Below are positions 57,601 to 61,502 of a DNA stretch of 64,000 nucleotides, in pieces. The notes beneath the pieces were generated by a model. The model searched no databases. It was given only the letters and a program-made list of their open reading frames with translations, and was not told the DNA's origin. This DNA is from Branchinecta lynchi. Lineage: Eukaryota; Arthropoda; Branchiopoda; Anostraca; Branchinectidae. Position numbers and translations under genes: made by a program. The DNA lies in the NCBI GenBank assembly GCA_023053575.1, contig JAKZAP010000001.1:7952849-8016848 (forward strand), given 5' to 3'. Within the stretch, counting starts at the first letter, position 1. Every line of letters begins with the position of its first letter.

Positions 57601-60092
57601 GTGAACCGTTCTTGTTAAAATTGATAATTGTGTCGGCCGGCAGGCACATTATCGTAATTTTCTTGATAGGTTTCGTATCGTTCAAAAGTAGTATAATTCG
57701 TTATATTTCAGGAATAACCCTTGGAGAGTTTCTCGAAATGGTCAACCCCAGCAAGAAAGCTCCCAAGACCCTCGGTGAATTCTTGGAGGAAGTTTCGAAG
57801 ACTGCTGAGAAGATAGAAGTAGTGGCGCCGTCCCATGCTAAGGAGCTTGACGTGTCCAACAACCCTCTTTGCGTCATGTGTGAATATGCTATGGCGAAGA
57901 TTGACAGAATGCTAGTGACCAATGCCACCGAGGTAGGGACCGTACGTAGGGTCTAGCTGAATATAGGATAGCTCTTGACGGTGGTTTAGAATGGTGAGAG
58001 GGAGGGGCAGTAGCACGAGATTCCTCATAATACATTACCGGGATTAACAACGACATCCTGGGTTCAACGTTACTTCTCTTGTATTCGCAAACGTCAACAA
58101 CGTCTTTATGCAACCATGCTCAAGGAATACCTTTTTCAAGTATAAAACACTCCCCTTATTTGCAATCCTGTTGCCTCTTCACTCGGTTAAAACTCCCAGT
58201 TTTGGTTTGAGCAGAATGTTCGGCCAGGGTCTTGGACTACGATTTATGTCCATGTATTCGAAAGACAGCATCCAGTTTGGGATCCTTATAAAACTCTTGA
58301 CCTTGCTTTGTGGTTAGCACGAGTGAATGAAAAGTTTAAACTTTTATTTTATTTTACCTGAGCTTGAAAATAAATCAAATAACTATTTATACTATCAACG
58401 AACATTCATAAATACATAAGTTAATAGTGTAAATAGAACGCGCTGCGATGGACTGCACTGTTCTCGTCATGCTTTAGGAATTGTTCGGTTTTCATGTCGG
58501 AGCATTCATGGGATAACACATTAGGAGATTTGGCCTCTACAGCTTTCATTGACCTTGTTTCCGACCCATGAAGGAGGTTGACTCTGACCATGCAAGGCTT
58601 CATAAACTCTAACCTTGGTGTTTCGACTGATACCTCTACGATTCCGCAGACCCCTTTTTAGCTCAGCGAAAACGCTGTTAGATGTGGCGATTATAGAATA
58701 AAGTGTGCGCACAGTCCTTTTTTTTTCGGAATTGGATGTCGGTCGTCGATTATCGGATGCTAAATCTTTAAAATAATAGGCATTTTTATGTGCATCCGTT
58801 TATCGAAATTAGTTTTCACATATTACTTAATGTCTTTTTTTTTGCAGGAGGATATTCGCAAGGCCGTGCGCAACGTCTGCTACGTCTTGCCGAAGACTGT
58901 CGAGCTTCAGTGCTTCTCTTTCCTTGACCAGTATGGAACCAACGTCATTGACCTCCTTCTCAAACAACTTGCCCCCGAAGCCGTTTGCTCTTCGATGGGA
59001 GTCTGCTTGAAACCACATGAGGACGGTAAGTTCGTCGCATTCTAATCCTGGTGTGCGACCTTTTTTACGCTGCGGTATTTTGGTACGGTATGGTACGTTT
59101 GTTCACTTTGATCGGTGAATTTTTTGGATCACTGAGACTTCTTCAACGACTCATCGATAGCTACCCTTTATCACTTTCGTTAGTGTTTGGAACTAAAATC
59201 TTGAATGCACCAGCTCTACGTGATATCCTCCCTCCAGATTTTTCAGCGGCGAGAGTGGTAGCCCAGCCAATACCCAAATTGGTGCCAATTAAACACACAA
59301 CGACTCGTTACCTAAGAAGTTTTGTTCCCGCTTTCGTCAACCTTTTTAACTCGCATCATTTGTAAATAGATTTGAATATTTTTTGTTATGTTTGACAAGT
59401 CTTGGTTATATCCAAACTAGTGTAGATTTATGTTTTGTATATAATTAGTGTTAATATGGACGAGAACCACCAAATTGGCTTGACCGTTGTATCGGTTTTG
59501 AAAATAAATTGAAATTGAAATTGATATCACAGGGAGTGGCAGAAAATGGAACAGTCCAGTGGGTCCACCCACTCCACTTTCCCAAGTTGCTCCTTCCATT
59601 TTGTTCTTAAGATTTCTAGTTTCATGTGATATTTCTCTCCCTCTAACAGCACGGCTATGATTTTTACGATTGCTGCGTTAGGCTCTTTCCGGGATGTATT
59701 AGGCCCTAGATTAATTTCTCAAGTGCTCCTGGCTCAGAAACACCGGTTATGAAACTTGTTCGTAGTTGTGATCAAAGCCGGGGGAGGGGGGGGGGCAACT
59801 AAAGTATTTTTGGAAAACAGGTTGAAGTTTCAACAAGTCAGTTATCATAGAAAATTGGAACACAAACTATATCAAGTGCGGTTTGTCCTTTAATTTTTTC
59901 TTCCCATAACTGGTTCACACGTTTAAAGCAATCTTCTTCACAGATGTATCTGTGCACATGAACCGCTGTGAAATTTGCGAGGTTGCTGTGGAATACTTCG
60001 ATACCCTCCTTGAAGACGACACCGTTGAAGAGAACATCGACCAGATTCTAGAAAAAGTTTGTGCCATAATTCCCGTGAAGAACAGGCCACAG
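9529..60092 (+). CDS. prosaposin-like multi-saposin precursor gene (12 exons in window, partial at both ends)
   Basis: Twelve exons join into 1962 nt, exactly 654 open codons: 9529-9675, 12763-12900, 14313-14501, 20319-20435, 43866-44121, 44908-44996, 46818-46952, 50432-50596, 53684-53861, 57712-57932, 58848-59025 and 59944-60092. All have AG acceptors and GT donors with matching phases. They encode five complete saposin-B domains and the first half of a sixth, each with the CxxC ... C ... C ... C(5-6 residues)C layout of three disulfides. N-glycosylation sequons fall between the second and third cysteine in domains 2 (NTS), 4 (NRT) and 5 (NAT), as in known saposins. Family members are secreted or lysosomal precursors cleaved into small proteins that extract lipids for hydrolases. 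Six or more domains with long linkers resembles insect saposin-related proteins more than the four-domain vertebrate gene. Signal peptide, start codon and stop codon are not seen. Confidence 0.9.
10640..10810 (-). mobile_element. LINE 3' end fragment with (TAAA)n-like tail
   Basis: On the - strand, a segment with TACTCCGCT and a GCGGGT word is followed by a long TAAA-rich tail. The same layout ends the LINE stubs at 36720 and 54440, so it looks like a 5'-truncated copy of a related element. Confidence 0.55.
11067..11356. mobile_element. MITE with TA-type flanks and GTTGATCAAC motifs
   Basis: Imperfect inverted ends carry TTTTTAGCGGTT on the left (11078-11089) and AACCGCTAAAAA on the right (11335-11346). 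The interior repeats GTTGATCAACA and TTGACCAACA words in both orientations. TA dinucleotides border both ends. No coding capacity is visible. Confidence 0.6.
12280..12621. mobile_element. TIR element with ~78-bp inverted ends
   Basis: The left arm (12280-12360) and right arm (12545-12621) are reverse complements at roughly 80-85 percent, sharing GTACACTGTCAGAAGTTTCA-like ends and an internal ACACAAGGATGCG block. The ~185-bp centre has no recognisable protein. The right end lies 141 bp before the next saposin exon. Confidence 0.75.
12763..12900 (+). CDS. saposin gene exon B: second half of saposin-B domain 1
   Basis: The acceptor ATTTTGCAG precedes ATTTGCGAT; the donor is CAG/GTAAGA; phase 0 at both ends. 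The 46 residues hold the last four cysteines of domain 1: ICDQ, DICKM, and the closing MLCEVVGMC pair. With exon A this gives all six cysteines. It lacks the usual Leu-Pro after the third cysteine, so domain 1 is the most diverged complete domain here. Confidence 0.88.
12901..14312. other. saposin gene intron with TTAA-flanked MITE
   Basis: This intron lies between domains 1 and 2. About 13015-13165 contains a partial fold-back built on AGATCGGATCT words, and 13434-14234 is a terminal-inverted-repeat element. No exon is seen. Confidence 0.65.
13434..14234. mobile_element. ~0.8-kb TIR element with TTAA (or TAA) target duplication
   Basis: The left end reads TTAA then GGCGCTTTCACACTGACGCG; the right end, reverse complemented, reads TTAA then AGCCGCTTTCATATTGACGCG-like sequence, with one indel and three mismatches. 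TTAA suggests piggyBac type; a 3-bp TAA would fit PIF/Harbinger. The right end is under 80 bp from the exon at 14313. No intact transposase is seen. Confidence 0.7.
14313..14501 (+). CDS. saposin gene exon C: linker and first half of saposin-B domain 2
   Basis: The acceptor CTAACTCTAG precedes GTGGCGGGC; the donor is AAG/GTTAGT, a weaker match than most here; phase 0 at both ends. The 63 residues hold a ~24-residue linker, then MECEFCEAMV (CxxC), an NTS sequon and the third cysteine in GLCHLTK. The fourth cysteine is the first codon of exon D. Confidence 0.88.
15600..16609 (+). pseudogene. LINE ORF1-like gag remnant with CCHC zinc knuckle
   Basis: An open frame at 15600-16409 continues, after a frame change at about 16400, into 16409-16609. 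The second part carries a C-x2-C-x4-H-x4-C knuckle (CNKCQSPGHRQDKC), the RNA-binding signature of LINE ORF1 and gag proteins. The N-terminal part is not recognised at family level. Confidence 0.75.
16721..17330 (+). pseudogene. LINE ORF2 endonuclease (EEP) domain, frameshifted
   Basis: The frame from 16721 shows the APE-like endonuclease order: LASLNING near the start, then FLQEHLF with the catalytic Glu, then ILAGDLNCD (GDxN). It stops at 17236, and a second frame from 17284 supplies the closing SNIDHI motif with catalytic Asp and His. The domain cannot be made as one chain. Confidence 0.85.
17284..19371 (+). pseudogene. LINE ORF2 reverse transcriptase domain, inactivated
   Basis: A linker frame (17284-18030) ends in a stop, then a 429-codon frame (18082-19371) carries the RT core. 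Visible are FRPITVSCIFSKIFE, QFGF, AIDISGAFDNV with the first catalytic Asp, GVPQGRVLSP (Ser of the usual GVPQGSVLSP replaced by Arg), YADV at 18760-18771 and VKWLGMF. The usual YADD is YADV, so one catalytic aspartate is lost. A homologous C-terminal region recurs in stubs at 36720-37160 and 54440-54700. Confidence 0.9.
20319..20435 (+). CDS. saposin gene exon D: second half of saposin-B domain 2
   Basis: This 117-nt exon is too short to stand out as an ORF. The acceptor TTGTTTTAG precedes TGC, the donor is GAC/GTAAGT, and both ends are phase 0. Its 39 residues begin with the fourth cysteine (CLAFVHRYY), run through the third helix and end in LCSAIGVCKK with the closing cysteine pair. Both the domain pattern and the phase fit exon C, so domain 2 is complete. 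Confidence 0.88.
20677..21707 (+). mobile_element. dispersed family 1 element, full copy with ~137-bp central repeats
   Basis: It starts at TTTGGATCCCAAAACGTAAG and ends at GGGATCCCATCGAAACCTTT plus GGTCTTG. Between them, after a CTCGAAGGGAATGAGATATT conserved block, about six diverged ~137-bp units follow. Units carry the words GGGGTAAGAAGACATGCTGA and GGCCAAAACCGGAAAGTTTG-like sequence (starts near 20907, 21043, 21180, 21318, 21460, 21590). No coding capacity. Reverse copies lie at 37797, 61503 and 62862. Confidence 0.85.
21708..24477. other. intronic stretch without recognised gene
   Basis: I see no supported exon or element here, apart from a segment at about 23284-23530 that resembles 36402-36600 (shared words AATCACGTATGTT and CACCAAGGATTAAC/CACCAAGGATGAAC). 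Confidence 0.5.
23284..23530 (+). repeat. unknown repeat shared with 36402-36600
   Basis: Both copies contain AGGAATCACGTATGTT or AAGAATCACGTATGTT, then matching words (GGAAACNNTA, TTAAA) and a CACCAAGGAT word ~140-220 bp later. No family assignment is possible. Confidence 0.4.
24478..24735 (-). CDS. Gr-like copy 2, last exon (helix 7 and TYhhhhhQ motif)
   Basis: The acceptor on the - strand is TTCTATTTCAG, followed by AAG GTG ACC. The 85 codons encode KVTSKKAADHW..., a pre-helix loop and TYLIVLLQS, then a short tail and TGA. It aligns with the exon at 36079-35879 in KAA..W..I...D+.A.H..L, and in TYLIVLLQ. No AATAAA was seen in the first ~80 bp beyond the stop. Confidence 0.87.
   Translation of the reverse strand, partial: KVTSKKAADHWAKISEPDRNAFHLVLGIIQSNPPRATPFGMYSVTPTTLLTTTSIAVTYLIVLLQSPEANFDSRFYNLTSQATLS
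24478..28811 (-). CDS. gustatory-receptor-like 7TM protein (copy 2, 440 aa, two coding exons)
   Basis: Exon 1 (28811-27747) and exon 2 (24735-24478) join in phase 0 into a 440-residue protein. This is a usual length for insect-type gustatory receptors, which are inverted seven-helix ligand-gated channels of the chemosensory membrane. Predicted helices lie at about 65-90, 100-123, 155-178, 198-225, 285-310, 318-342 and 398-420. The last exon ends helix 7 with TYLIVLLQ (413-420), the family signature TYhhhhhQF, except that the final F is S. A 20-residue tail follows. The phase-0 intron just before the helix 7 exon matches the conserved C-terminal intron of the family. On the - strand, TTATTTTCAG (28850-28859) upstream of the ATG could be the acceptor of a 5'-UTR intron. 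Ligand unknown. Confidence 0.88.
24736..27746. other. intron of Gr-like copy 2, mostly one family 2 element
   Basis: About 2.2 kb of this 3.0-kb intron (24823-27005) is a dispersed family 2 element on the opposite strand. The rest (27006-27746) includes an ATT-rich tract near 27250 and a segment at about 27410-27490 that resembles 15280-15400. Confidence 0.7.
24823..27005 (+). mobile_element. dispersed family 2 element, copy A, with seven ~281-bp repeats
   Basis: It begins with a perfect hairpin (ATGGCACTTG ... CAAGTGCCAT) after a T run. A GTCCGTCCGTCGGTCTG block follows, then a ~281-bp tandem unit; the word TGACATAACC recurs at 25259, 25541, 25821, 26102, 26383, 26663 and 26944. Each unit is itself two related ~140-bp halves. 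It ends with AACAAGTGCCATATGAGCTC and GTAGCTCTTGTTTT. No coding capacity. Near-identical ends recur at 52168-53531. Confidence 0.92.
27747..28811 (-). CDS. Gr-like copy 2, exon 1 (residues 1-355, helices 1-6)
   Basis: It opens at ATG 28811 and ends at CTACAG before GTAAGA, a strong donor, in phase 0 after the motif ANLQ. The open frame runs on 18 codons into the intron, but the donor and the lack of a seventh helix show it is not the true end. FCDIGIGSVYYDLAMN (217-232) is shared almost unchanged with the other copy. N-glycosylation is unlikely to be informative because the family is intracellular at its N-terminus. Confidence 0.9.
30790..31050 (+). repeat. G-rich ~85-bp tandem repeats
   Basis: Four copies of a G-run followed by GATTTGCAGATAGGCTATG and CTCCGATTTCAGTAAAACTT occur inside the old family 2 element. 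The four or more runs of three or more G per unit could form G-quadruplexes. Confidence 0.75.
31476..32898. mobile_element. non-autonomous hAT-type element 1 (1.42 kb)
   Basis: The ends are perfect 12-bp inverted repeats, CAGGGGCGTCCC and GGGACGCCCCTG, flanked by an exact 8-bp target duplication GCTACAGA (31468-31475 and 32899-32906). Eight-bp duplications and CAGGGGC-type ends are the hAT signature. The interior is rich in ACCGAAT/GACCGAAT words and has no transposase frame. Element 2 at 40912 shares interior sequence, such as the GCCGCAGGCGAA and CAAATTCTA words. Confidence 0.93.
33200..33320 (-). mobile_element. possible LINE 3' tail
   Basis: On the - strand, CCACGCTACGTGG is followed by AATAAAGG and a TTCAA-rich tail. 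This fits a truncated retroelement end, but no coding part is present. Confidence 0.35.
33570..33643 (+). tRNA. tRNA-like sequence (tRNA pseudogene or SINE head)
   Basis: It has a good A box (TAGCACAGTGG, 33578-33588) and B box (GGTTCAAATCC, 33621-33631), spaced as in tRNA genes. Three of five T-stem base pairs are G-C and about five of seven acceptor pairs form. The anticodon arm does not pair and position 33 is not T, so it is not a working tRNA. A tRNA-derived SINE head is the best alternative; no A-rich tail is clear downstream. Confidence 0.5.
33833..34238. mobile_element. TA-flanked MITE with 20-bp perfect inverted ends
   Basis: TAGTTGCGTTTTTGCAGATA opens the element and its exact reverse complement closes it (34219-34238). 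TA at each end fits a Tc1/mariner-type duplication. The interior repeats GATACCACGGTAACTG words in both orientations. A related piece lies at about 57030-57110. Confidence 0.85.
35879..36079 (-). CDS. Gr-like copy 1, last exon (helix 7 and TYhhhhhQ motif)
   Basis: The acceptor TTCTTTTCCAG precedes ATGGCACTATCT. This ATG is internal to the protein, not a start. The 66 codons encode MALSSKAAQNW..., LYNVNPTLLVTLASVVV, TYLIVLLQT and TGA. Unlike copy 2 it stops right after the motif. Confidence 0.87.
   Translation of the reverse strand: MALSSKAAQNWDTITSSDKKALHILLDYLSVVPLVTSPLNLYNVNPTLLVTLASVVVTYLIVLLQT
35879..40622 (-). CDS. gustatory-receptor-like 7TM protein (copy 1, 435 aa, two coding exons)
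   Basis: Exon 1 (40622-39516) and exon 2 (36079-35879) join in phase 0 into 435 residues. Predicted helices lie at about 72-96, 108-129, 158-180, 207-235, 303-328, 333-357 and 413-434. The protein ends in TYLIVLLQT (427-435), the Gr signature without its final F. ICDIGIGFIYYEVSMN (224-239) and TYCGILPPW (55-63) have close matches in copy 2, so the two are tandem paralogs, much diverged elsewhere. Acidic and cysteine-rich loop segments (TTCPKCTK) lie between helices 4 and 5. By family membership it should be a membrane chemoreceptor; the ligand cannot be inferred. Confidence 0.88.
36720..37160 (-). mobile_element. LINE 3' fragment with (ACTT)n tail
   Basis: Read on the - strand, the broken frames encode a decayed LINE ORF2 C-terminus. 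It is followed by ...CACTATTTTCTGG, GAAAATGGTGG, AATAAATTACTTACTTACTT. The fragment at 54440-54885 has the same 3' UTR and tail, so both belong to one family, related to the 15.6-kb LINE but with a different tail. Confidence 0.75.
37797..38640 (-). mobile_element. dispersed family 1 element, reversed copy
   Basis: It starts with AAGACCAAAGGTTTCGATGG, GATCAC and ends with ACGTTTTGGCATCCCAAAAA. It carries four or so ~137-bp units and a (GACA)n-like stretch (38556-38582) where other copies have the GTCCGTCTGTCTG block. Confidence 0.82.
39205..39330 (-). mobile_element. LINE 3' tail with ATC repeats
   Basis: On the - strand, CTTCCAGACCCCTC is followed by AACATTGATAAAATCATCATCATC. This matches the AATAAAATCATCATC end of the LINE at 15600, so it is a very short truncated copy of that type. 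Confidence 0.55.
39516..40622 (-). CDS. Gr-like copy 1, exon 1 (residues 1-369, helices 1-6)
   Basis: It opens at ATG 40622 and ends at TTACAG before GTGAGT, phase 0, after TKYLQ. The 13 codons beyond the donor are intron. A ~70-residue hydrophilic N-terminus precedes helix 1, as is usual for the family. No upstream in-frame exon is evident, though a 5'-UTR exon cannot be excluded. Confidence 0.9.
40912..42216. mobile_element. non-autonomous hAT-type element 2 (1.3 kb)
   Basis: The right end is CTTGCGACGCCCCTG and the left end is CATTGGCGTCGCTAG, a decayed inverted match. They are flanked by CTGGTCAT (40904-40911) and CTGATCAT (42217-42224), a 7-of-8 target duplication. The interior is full of ACCGAAT and TATACCGAAT words, as in element 1. 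A short family 1 start fragment (TTTTTGGGATCCAAAATAAA) lies inside at about 41515-41620. Confidence 0.85.
42322..42692. mobile_element. inverted-terminus MITE
   Basis: Ends TTTACACGGAGGGTATTT (left, 42328-42345) and AAATACCTGCCGTGTAAA (right, 42664-42681) are inverted repeats with two mismatches. The interior repeats CCCGGGTATTT and CCCGCGGGTATTT words in both orientations. The target duplication is not clear. Confidence 0.65.
43317..43506. mobile_element. 190-bp hAT-like MITE
   Basis: Ends CAGGTCCGTATCCAGG and CCTGGATACGGCCTTG are inverted repeats with a perfect CCGTATCCAGG core. Flanks CTTGAGTT (43309-43316) and CGTGAGTT (43507-43514) are a 7-of-8 match of the 8-bp length typical of hAT. 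The interior is mainly T, G and C runs. Confidence 0.8.
43866..44121 (+). CDS. saposin gene exon E: linker between domains 2 and 3
   Basis: The acceptor ATCTCTCATTCAG precedes AGGCCAATGTGG; phase 0 at the start. The donor is A/GTGAGT and the exon ends in phase 1. The 85 residues have no cysteine and are rich in Lys, Pro, Ala and Glu (for example LSEILSPKAVLPLVKLEP), which fits a cleavable spacer. An earlier start of this exon is possible because the frame is open back to 43746. Confidence 0.82.
44122..44907. other. saposin gene intron
   Basis: Phase 1 intron of 786 bp with a G-rich tract near 44640-44665. No exon or element recognised. Confidence 0.7.
44908..44996 (+). CDS. saposin gene exon F: first half of saposin-B domain 3
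   Basis: The acceptor TTCTTTTCCAG precedes ACGATGAG; the first codon is completed by the A of exon E to AAC. The donor is GAC/GTAAGT, phase 0. The 29 full codons encode NDEMKSKPFCALCELVMHEI with the opening CxxC, then the first helix. Confidence 0.88.
44997..46817. other. saposin gene intron
   Basis: This 1.8-kb phase 0 intron has a C-rich tract near 45230-45240 and 46406-46418. I see no exon and no recognised element. Confidence 0.6.
46818..46952 (+). CDS. saposin gene exon G: middle of saposin-B domain 3
   Basis: The acceptor CCTTTACAG precedes AGGAAGATT; the donor is AAG/GTAGGT; both phase 0. The 45 residues hold KVCERLP (third cysteine plus Leu-Pro), NECEDFILEYGD (fourth cysteine) and the third helix up to LDPAK. 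The closing cysteines are at the start of exon H. Confidence 0.9.
47160..47885. mobile_element. foldback element with ~345-bp inverted arms
   Basis: The left arm (about 47160-47507) and right arm (about 47531-47885) are reverse complements along their length at roughly 70 percent. Shared blocks include GACAAAATTGACACACA, AGCGATAGAGAA, TTTCCTTGGTATGT/GTCCTTGGTATGT, AAACCCGCAAGT/TAACCCGCAAGT and GAAAGCATAGGTCTTG. Only ~20 bp separate the arms. A transcript across it would form a long imperfect hairpin. Confidence 0.85.
48470..48530 (+). mobile_element. possible LINE tail
   Basis: A short segment ends in AATAAAATTTGATTTGATTA, a polyadenylation-like word followed by a TTTGA-repeat tail as in other LINE stubs here. 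No coding part is visible. Confidence 0.35.
50432..50596 (+). CDS. saposin gene exon H: end of domain 3 fused to start of domain 4
   Basis: The acceptor TCTAATTTAAG precedes GTTTGTCCG; the donor is GAG/GTAAGA; both phase 0. The 55 residues begin with VCPALNLC, which closes domain 3, then a ~28-residue acidic linker. DPNCAFCHLAV opens domain 4, and an NRT sequon follows. This is the only exon in the window that carries parts of two domains. Confidence 0.88.
51180..51296 (+). mobile_element. LINE 3' tail with (ATTCTG)n repeats
   Basis: AATAAATGATTCTGATTCTGATTCT ends a short unique segment. ATTCTG-type tail repeats are characteristic of CR1 clade LINEs. Confidence 0.55.
51990..52165 (-). mobile_element. 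family 1 fragment cut off at family 2 copy B
   Basis: It begins with AACAAGACCAAAGGTTTCG and ATGGGATCCC and follows the 61503 copy through ATTCGGTCTTC and GGACAATGGCAAT-like words. It stops where the T run and hairpin of family 2 start. The expected continuation is not seen on the far side at 53532. Confidence 0.75.
52168..53531 (+). mobile_element. dispersed family 2 element, copy B, with four ~281-bp repeats
   Basis: It has the same hairpin start and the same GTAGCTCTTGTTTT end as copy A, and its sequence is almost identical. TGACATAACC recurs only four times (52625, 52909, 53189, 53470) against seven in copy A. The TCGGTCTG microsatellite near the start has three copies against one in A. 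Its end lies ~150 bp before the next saposin exon. Confidence 0.92.
53684..53861 (+). CDS. saposin gene exon I: second half of saposin-B domain 4
   Basis: The acceptor TCTGTGTTATAG precedes GAGTCGATA; the donor is G/GTAAGT; phase 0 in, phase 1 out. The 59 full codons hold YLCSRLPG (third cysteine, Leu-Pro), DECDDFVDTY (fourth), and QICIYLQQCKP (closing pair). Confidence 0.9.
54040..54165. repeat. short TGCTACT and CAAGACAGGA repeats
   Basis: TGCTACTA words and the phrase CAAGACAGGATGCTACT recur several times in ~125 bp. Confidence 0.6.
54440..54885 (+). mobile_element. LINE 3' fragment with (ACTT)n tail
   Basis: The frame from 54455 resembles the ORF2 C-terminus of the LINE at 15600 (CYFKYAKHLFHL against YYFKYCKFLLYL). 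The 3' UTR has CAGCGCACGACCTTCTACAC and ends in AATAAATTACTTACTTACTT, as at 36720. Confidence 0.8.
55090..55610 (+). mobile_element. diverged family 2 5' fragment
   Basis: TTTATGGTTCACCTTTGGCT replaces the usual hairpin. It is followed by GTTCGGGCACTTCCACATAA and GGGGGTGAGGGAGGGGAATC words in the family 2 order. No family 2 3' end follows. Confidence 0.7.
56400..56820 (-). mobile_element. LINE 3' fragment with (ATT)n tail
   Basis: On the - strand the frame ends DRYLKSFVPYFTQYFNSS and stop, followed by a 3' UTR and AATAAAGTACATTATTATTATT. The 59080-59520 fragment ends with the related RYLRSFVPAFVNLFNS, so both are LINE ORF2 C-termini of one group. Confidence 0.7.
57030..57110. mobile_element. 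fragment related to the TA-flanked MITE at 33833
   Basis: TTTTCAGGTACCACGG and ATATCAGATACCACGGTAAT match the interior of that MITE (34070-34135) in the same order. Confidence 0.6.
57712..57932 (+). CDS. saposin gene exon J: linker and first half of saposin-B domain 5
   Basis: The acceptor TATATTTCAG precedes GAATAACC; phase 1 in, phase 0 out (GAG/GTAGGG). The linker repeats the words LGEFLE twice (TLGEFLEMV and TLGEFLEEV), a short internal duplication. NPLCVMCEYAM opens domain 5, followed by an NAT sequon. Confidence 0.9.
57933..58847. other. saposin gene intron
   Basis: A 915-bp phase 0 intron. I see no exon or recognised element. Confidence 0.7.
58848..59025 (+). CDS. saposin gene exon K: second half of saposin-B domain 5
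   Basis: The acceptor TTTTTTTTGCAG precedes GAGGATATT; the donor is G/GTAAGT; phase 0 in, phase 1 out. The 59 codons hold NVCYVLPK, LQCFSFLDQYG and AVCSSMGVCLKP. With exon J it forms a complete module bounded by phase 1 introns. Confidence 0.92.
59026..59943. other. saposin gene intron with LINE stub
   Basis: A 918-bp phase 1 intron. About 59080-59520 is a LINE 3' fragment; a G run lies near 59780-59797. Confidence 0.7.
59080..59520 (+). mobile_element. LINE 3' fragment with (AAATTG)n tail
   Basis: The frame from 59051 ends RYLRSFVPAFVNLFNSHHL and stop. A short 3' UTR then ends in AATAAATTGAAATTGAAATTG. It is homologous to the stub at 56400-56820. Confidence 0.7.
59944..60092 (+). CDS. saposin gene exon L: first half of saposin-B domain 6
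   Basis: The acceptor ATCTTCTTCACAG precedes ATGTATCTG; phase 1 in (GAT joined), phase 0 out (CAG/GTAAAG). The 49 full codons hold RCEICEVAV (CxxC) and the third cysteine with Leu/Ile-Pro-like VCAIIPV. As in exon C, the fourth cysteine should start the next exon, which I did not find before 64000. Confidence 0.87.
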
Positions 60093-61502
60093 GTAAAGGA
60101 CATTTTATTTTTCACGAGAGGCAGGGGCGGGGGCTGATTTATTTTGGAGTTATTCGCTTTGAGCTGTGCCATATGAGCTGGTAAGTTTTCATTTTGAAAG
60201 TCACTTCGACAATTCCGAGTAGACAAGTGTGTGGAAGACGGTCCTGATTGGACCTGCATGTTTTACATCAATCCTTCACAAGGCCAGTCGGCTCAAGGAA
60301 AGTGGACAACTGACCACCCAGCTGTTAGCATAGCTTTGCAAAATACGGGGACATTTTGCGATCCCAAAGATAACGCCGCTCTTTTGAGGAATCAGCCAGC
60401 TAACGGATATTTAACACACAGCCTTAAAGTACACCTGAACAAAGAAACCATACTTGAACACACCATGGAGAATGCATTTACAGATATAGCCACGGAGAGT
60501 ATTCTTCTCCTGAGCGTGACGTTTTCAAAATAGGGATGTTCGTTTCTGGAGGTTTGCACATGCAGACTCCAAGACAAAAAGCGCAATTCATTCAAATCTT
60601 GTACAGCGCTGGCCGGATCGTATTGGAATTTCTTCTAGATATACGTTAGGGCTCAACTTGTTAAAAAATATTCCAGAAGAAGGGTTGATTGGAGACATTT
60701 GTTAATTACTAAAATTGTTTGGTACTGAAAGAAAGACAGATTCAAAATGGAGCAAAAATCATAGCTTGGAAACACTATTTCGTATTTGGATTGGGTTTTC
60801 TGCAGGCAATGTTAGCGGAAGTCACACAGATAGGGATGATACTTGGTACTCTTCATTCAGGTGTCCTTTAACAGACACCTACACTGGAAACGAGAACAGT
60901 GGTTGGGGTGGGGAGTTTTTGCTGAAATGTTAGTTTATGGACTGTTACTCTTTCGGTCGCTCTATTCGGTTTTCACCGTTATTTGTGGATTGCATGACTC
61001 GTAAAACATGATAGATCGAAGGTAATTGAAATTTATACTTATTGGTAGTGGGGTATACATGTGCCTTTTTGGGGTCCCACCCCACCTATCCCTGGGCTTA
61101 AGTAACTTTGTCACGGTTGAAAGAAGACGCGGAAATTTGGGGCACTTACTAATTTTGTGGAGTTGCGCCTTGCGCCCCCCATCTCCCTTTTCAAGGGCAA
61201 CTGGGCTTAAATTACCCAGTGAGCTTTCATGGCTTGACAAGTTTAAGTTCGTGACTTGACAAGGGTTAATAGTTTTATCAGTCAGAATGTGTGTACTGTA
61301 GCGGATCTGAAGGCACCGTTTGGAAGTGTTACGGTCCCCTCTCTTCCGGTTAGAGGGCAAGGGGGACAACATTGGCCAGCCACATCAGTTTCGTAACTTG
61401 ACACCGGTTTGGGTTAGGGCAGTGAAAATTGTTGTGCTGAGCTCATTGATAGGGTCCCAAGTCCTCCCTTCACCTGGTTCGTGGACAACCGGGAGCACGA
61501 GG

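Larger units (their letters stand above)
53862..57711. other. saposin gene intron with LINE stubs and repeats
   Basis: This 3.85-kb phase 1 intron holds short TGCTACT/CAAGACAGGA tandem repeats (about 54040-54165), a LINE stub (54440-54885), a family 2 fragment (55090-55610), a reversed LINE stub with ATT tail (56400-56820) and a TA-MITE relative (57030-57110). No exon is seen. Confidence 0.7.

Noticed and set aside
60231..60533. 100-codon open frame after the last saposin exon
   Set aside because: It has a few cysteines but not the saposin spacing, and no convincing acceptor; it was not accepted as the missing half of domain 6.
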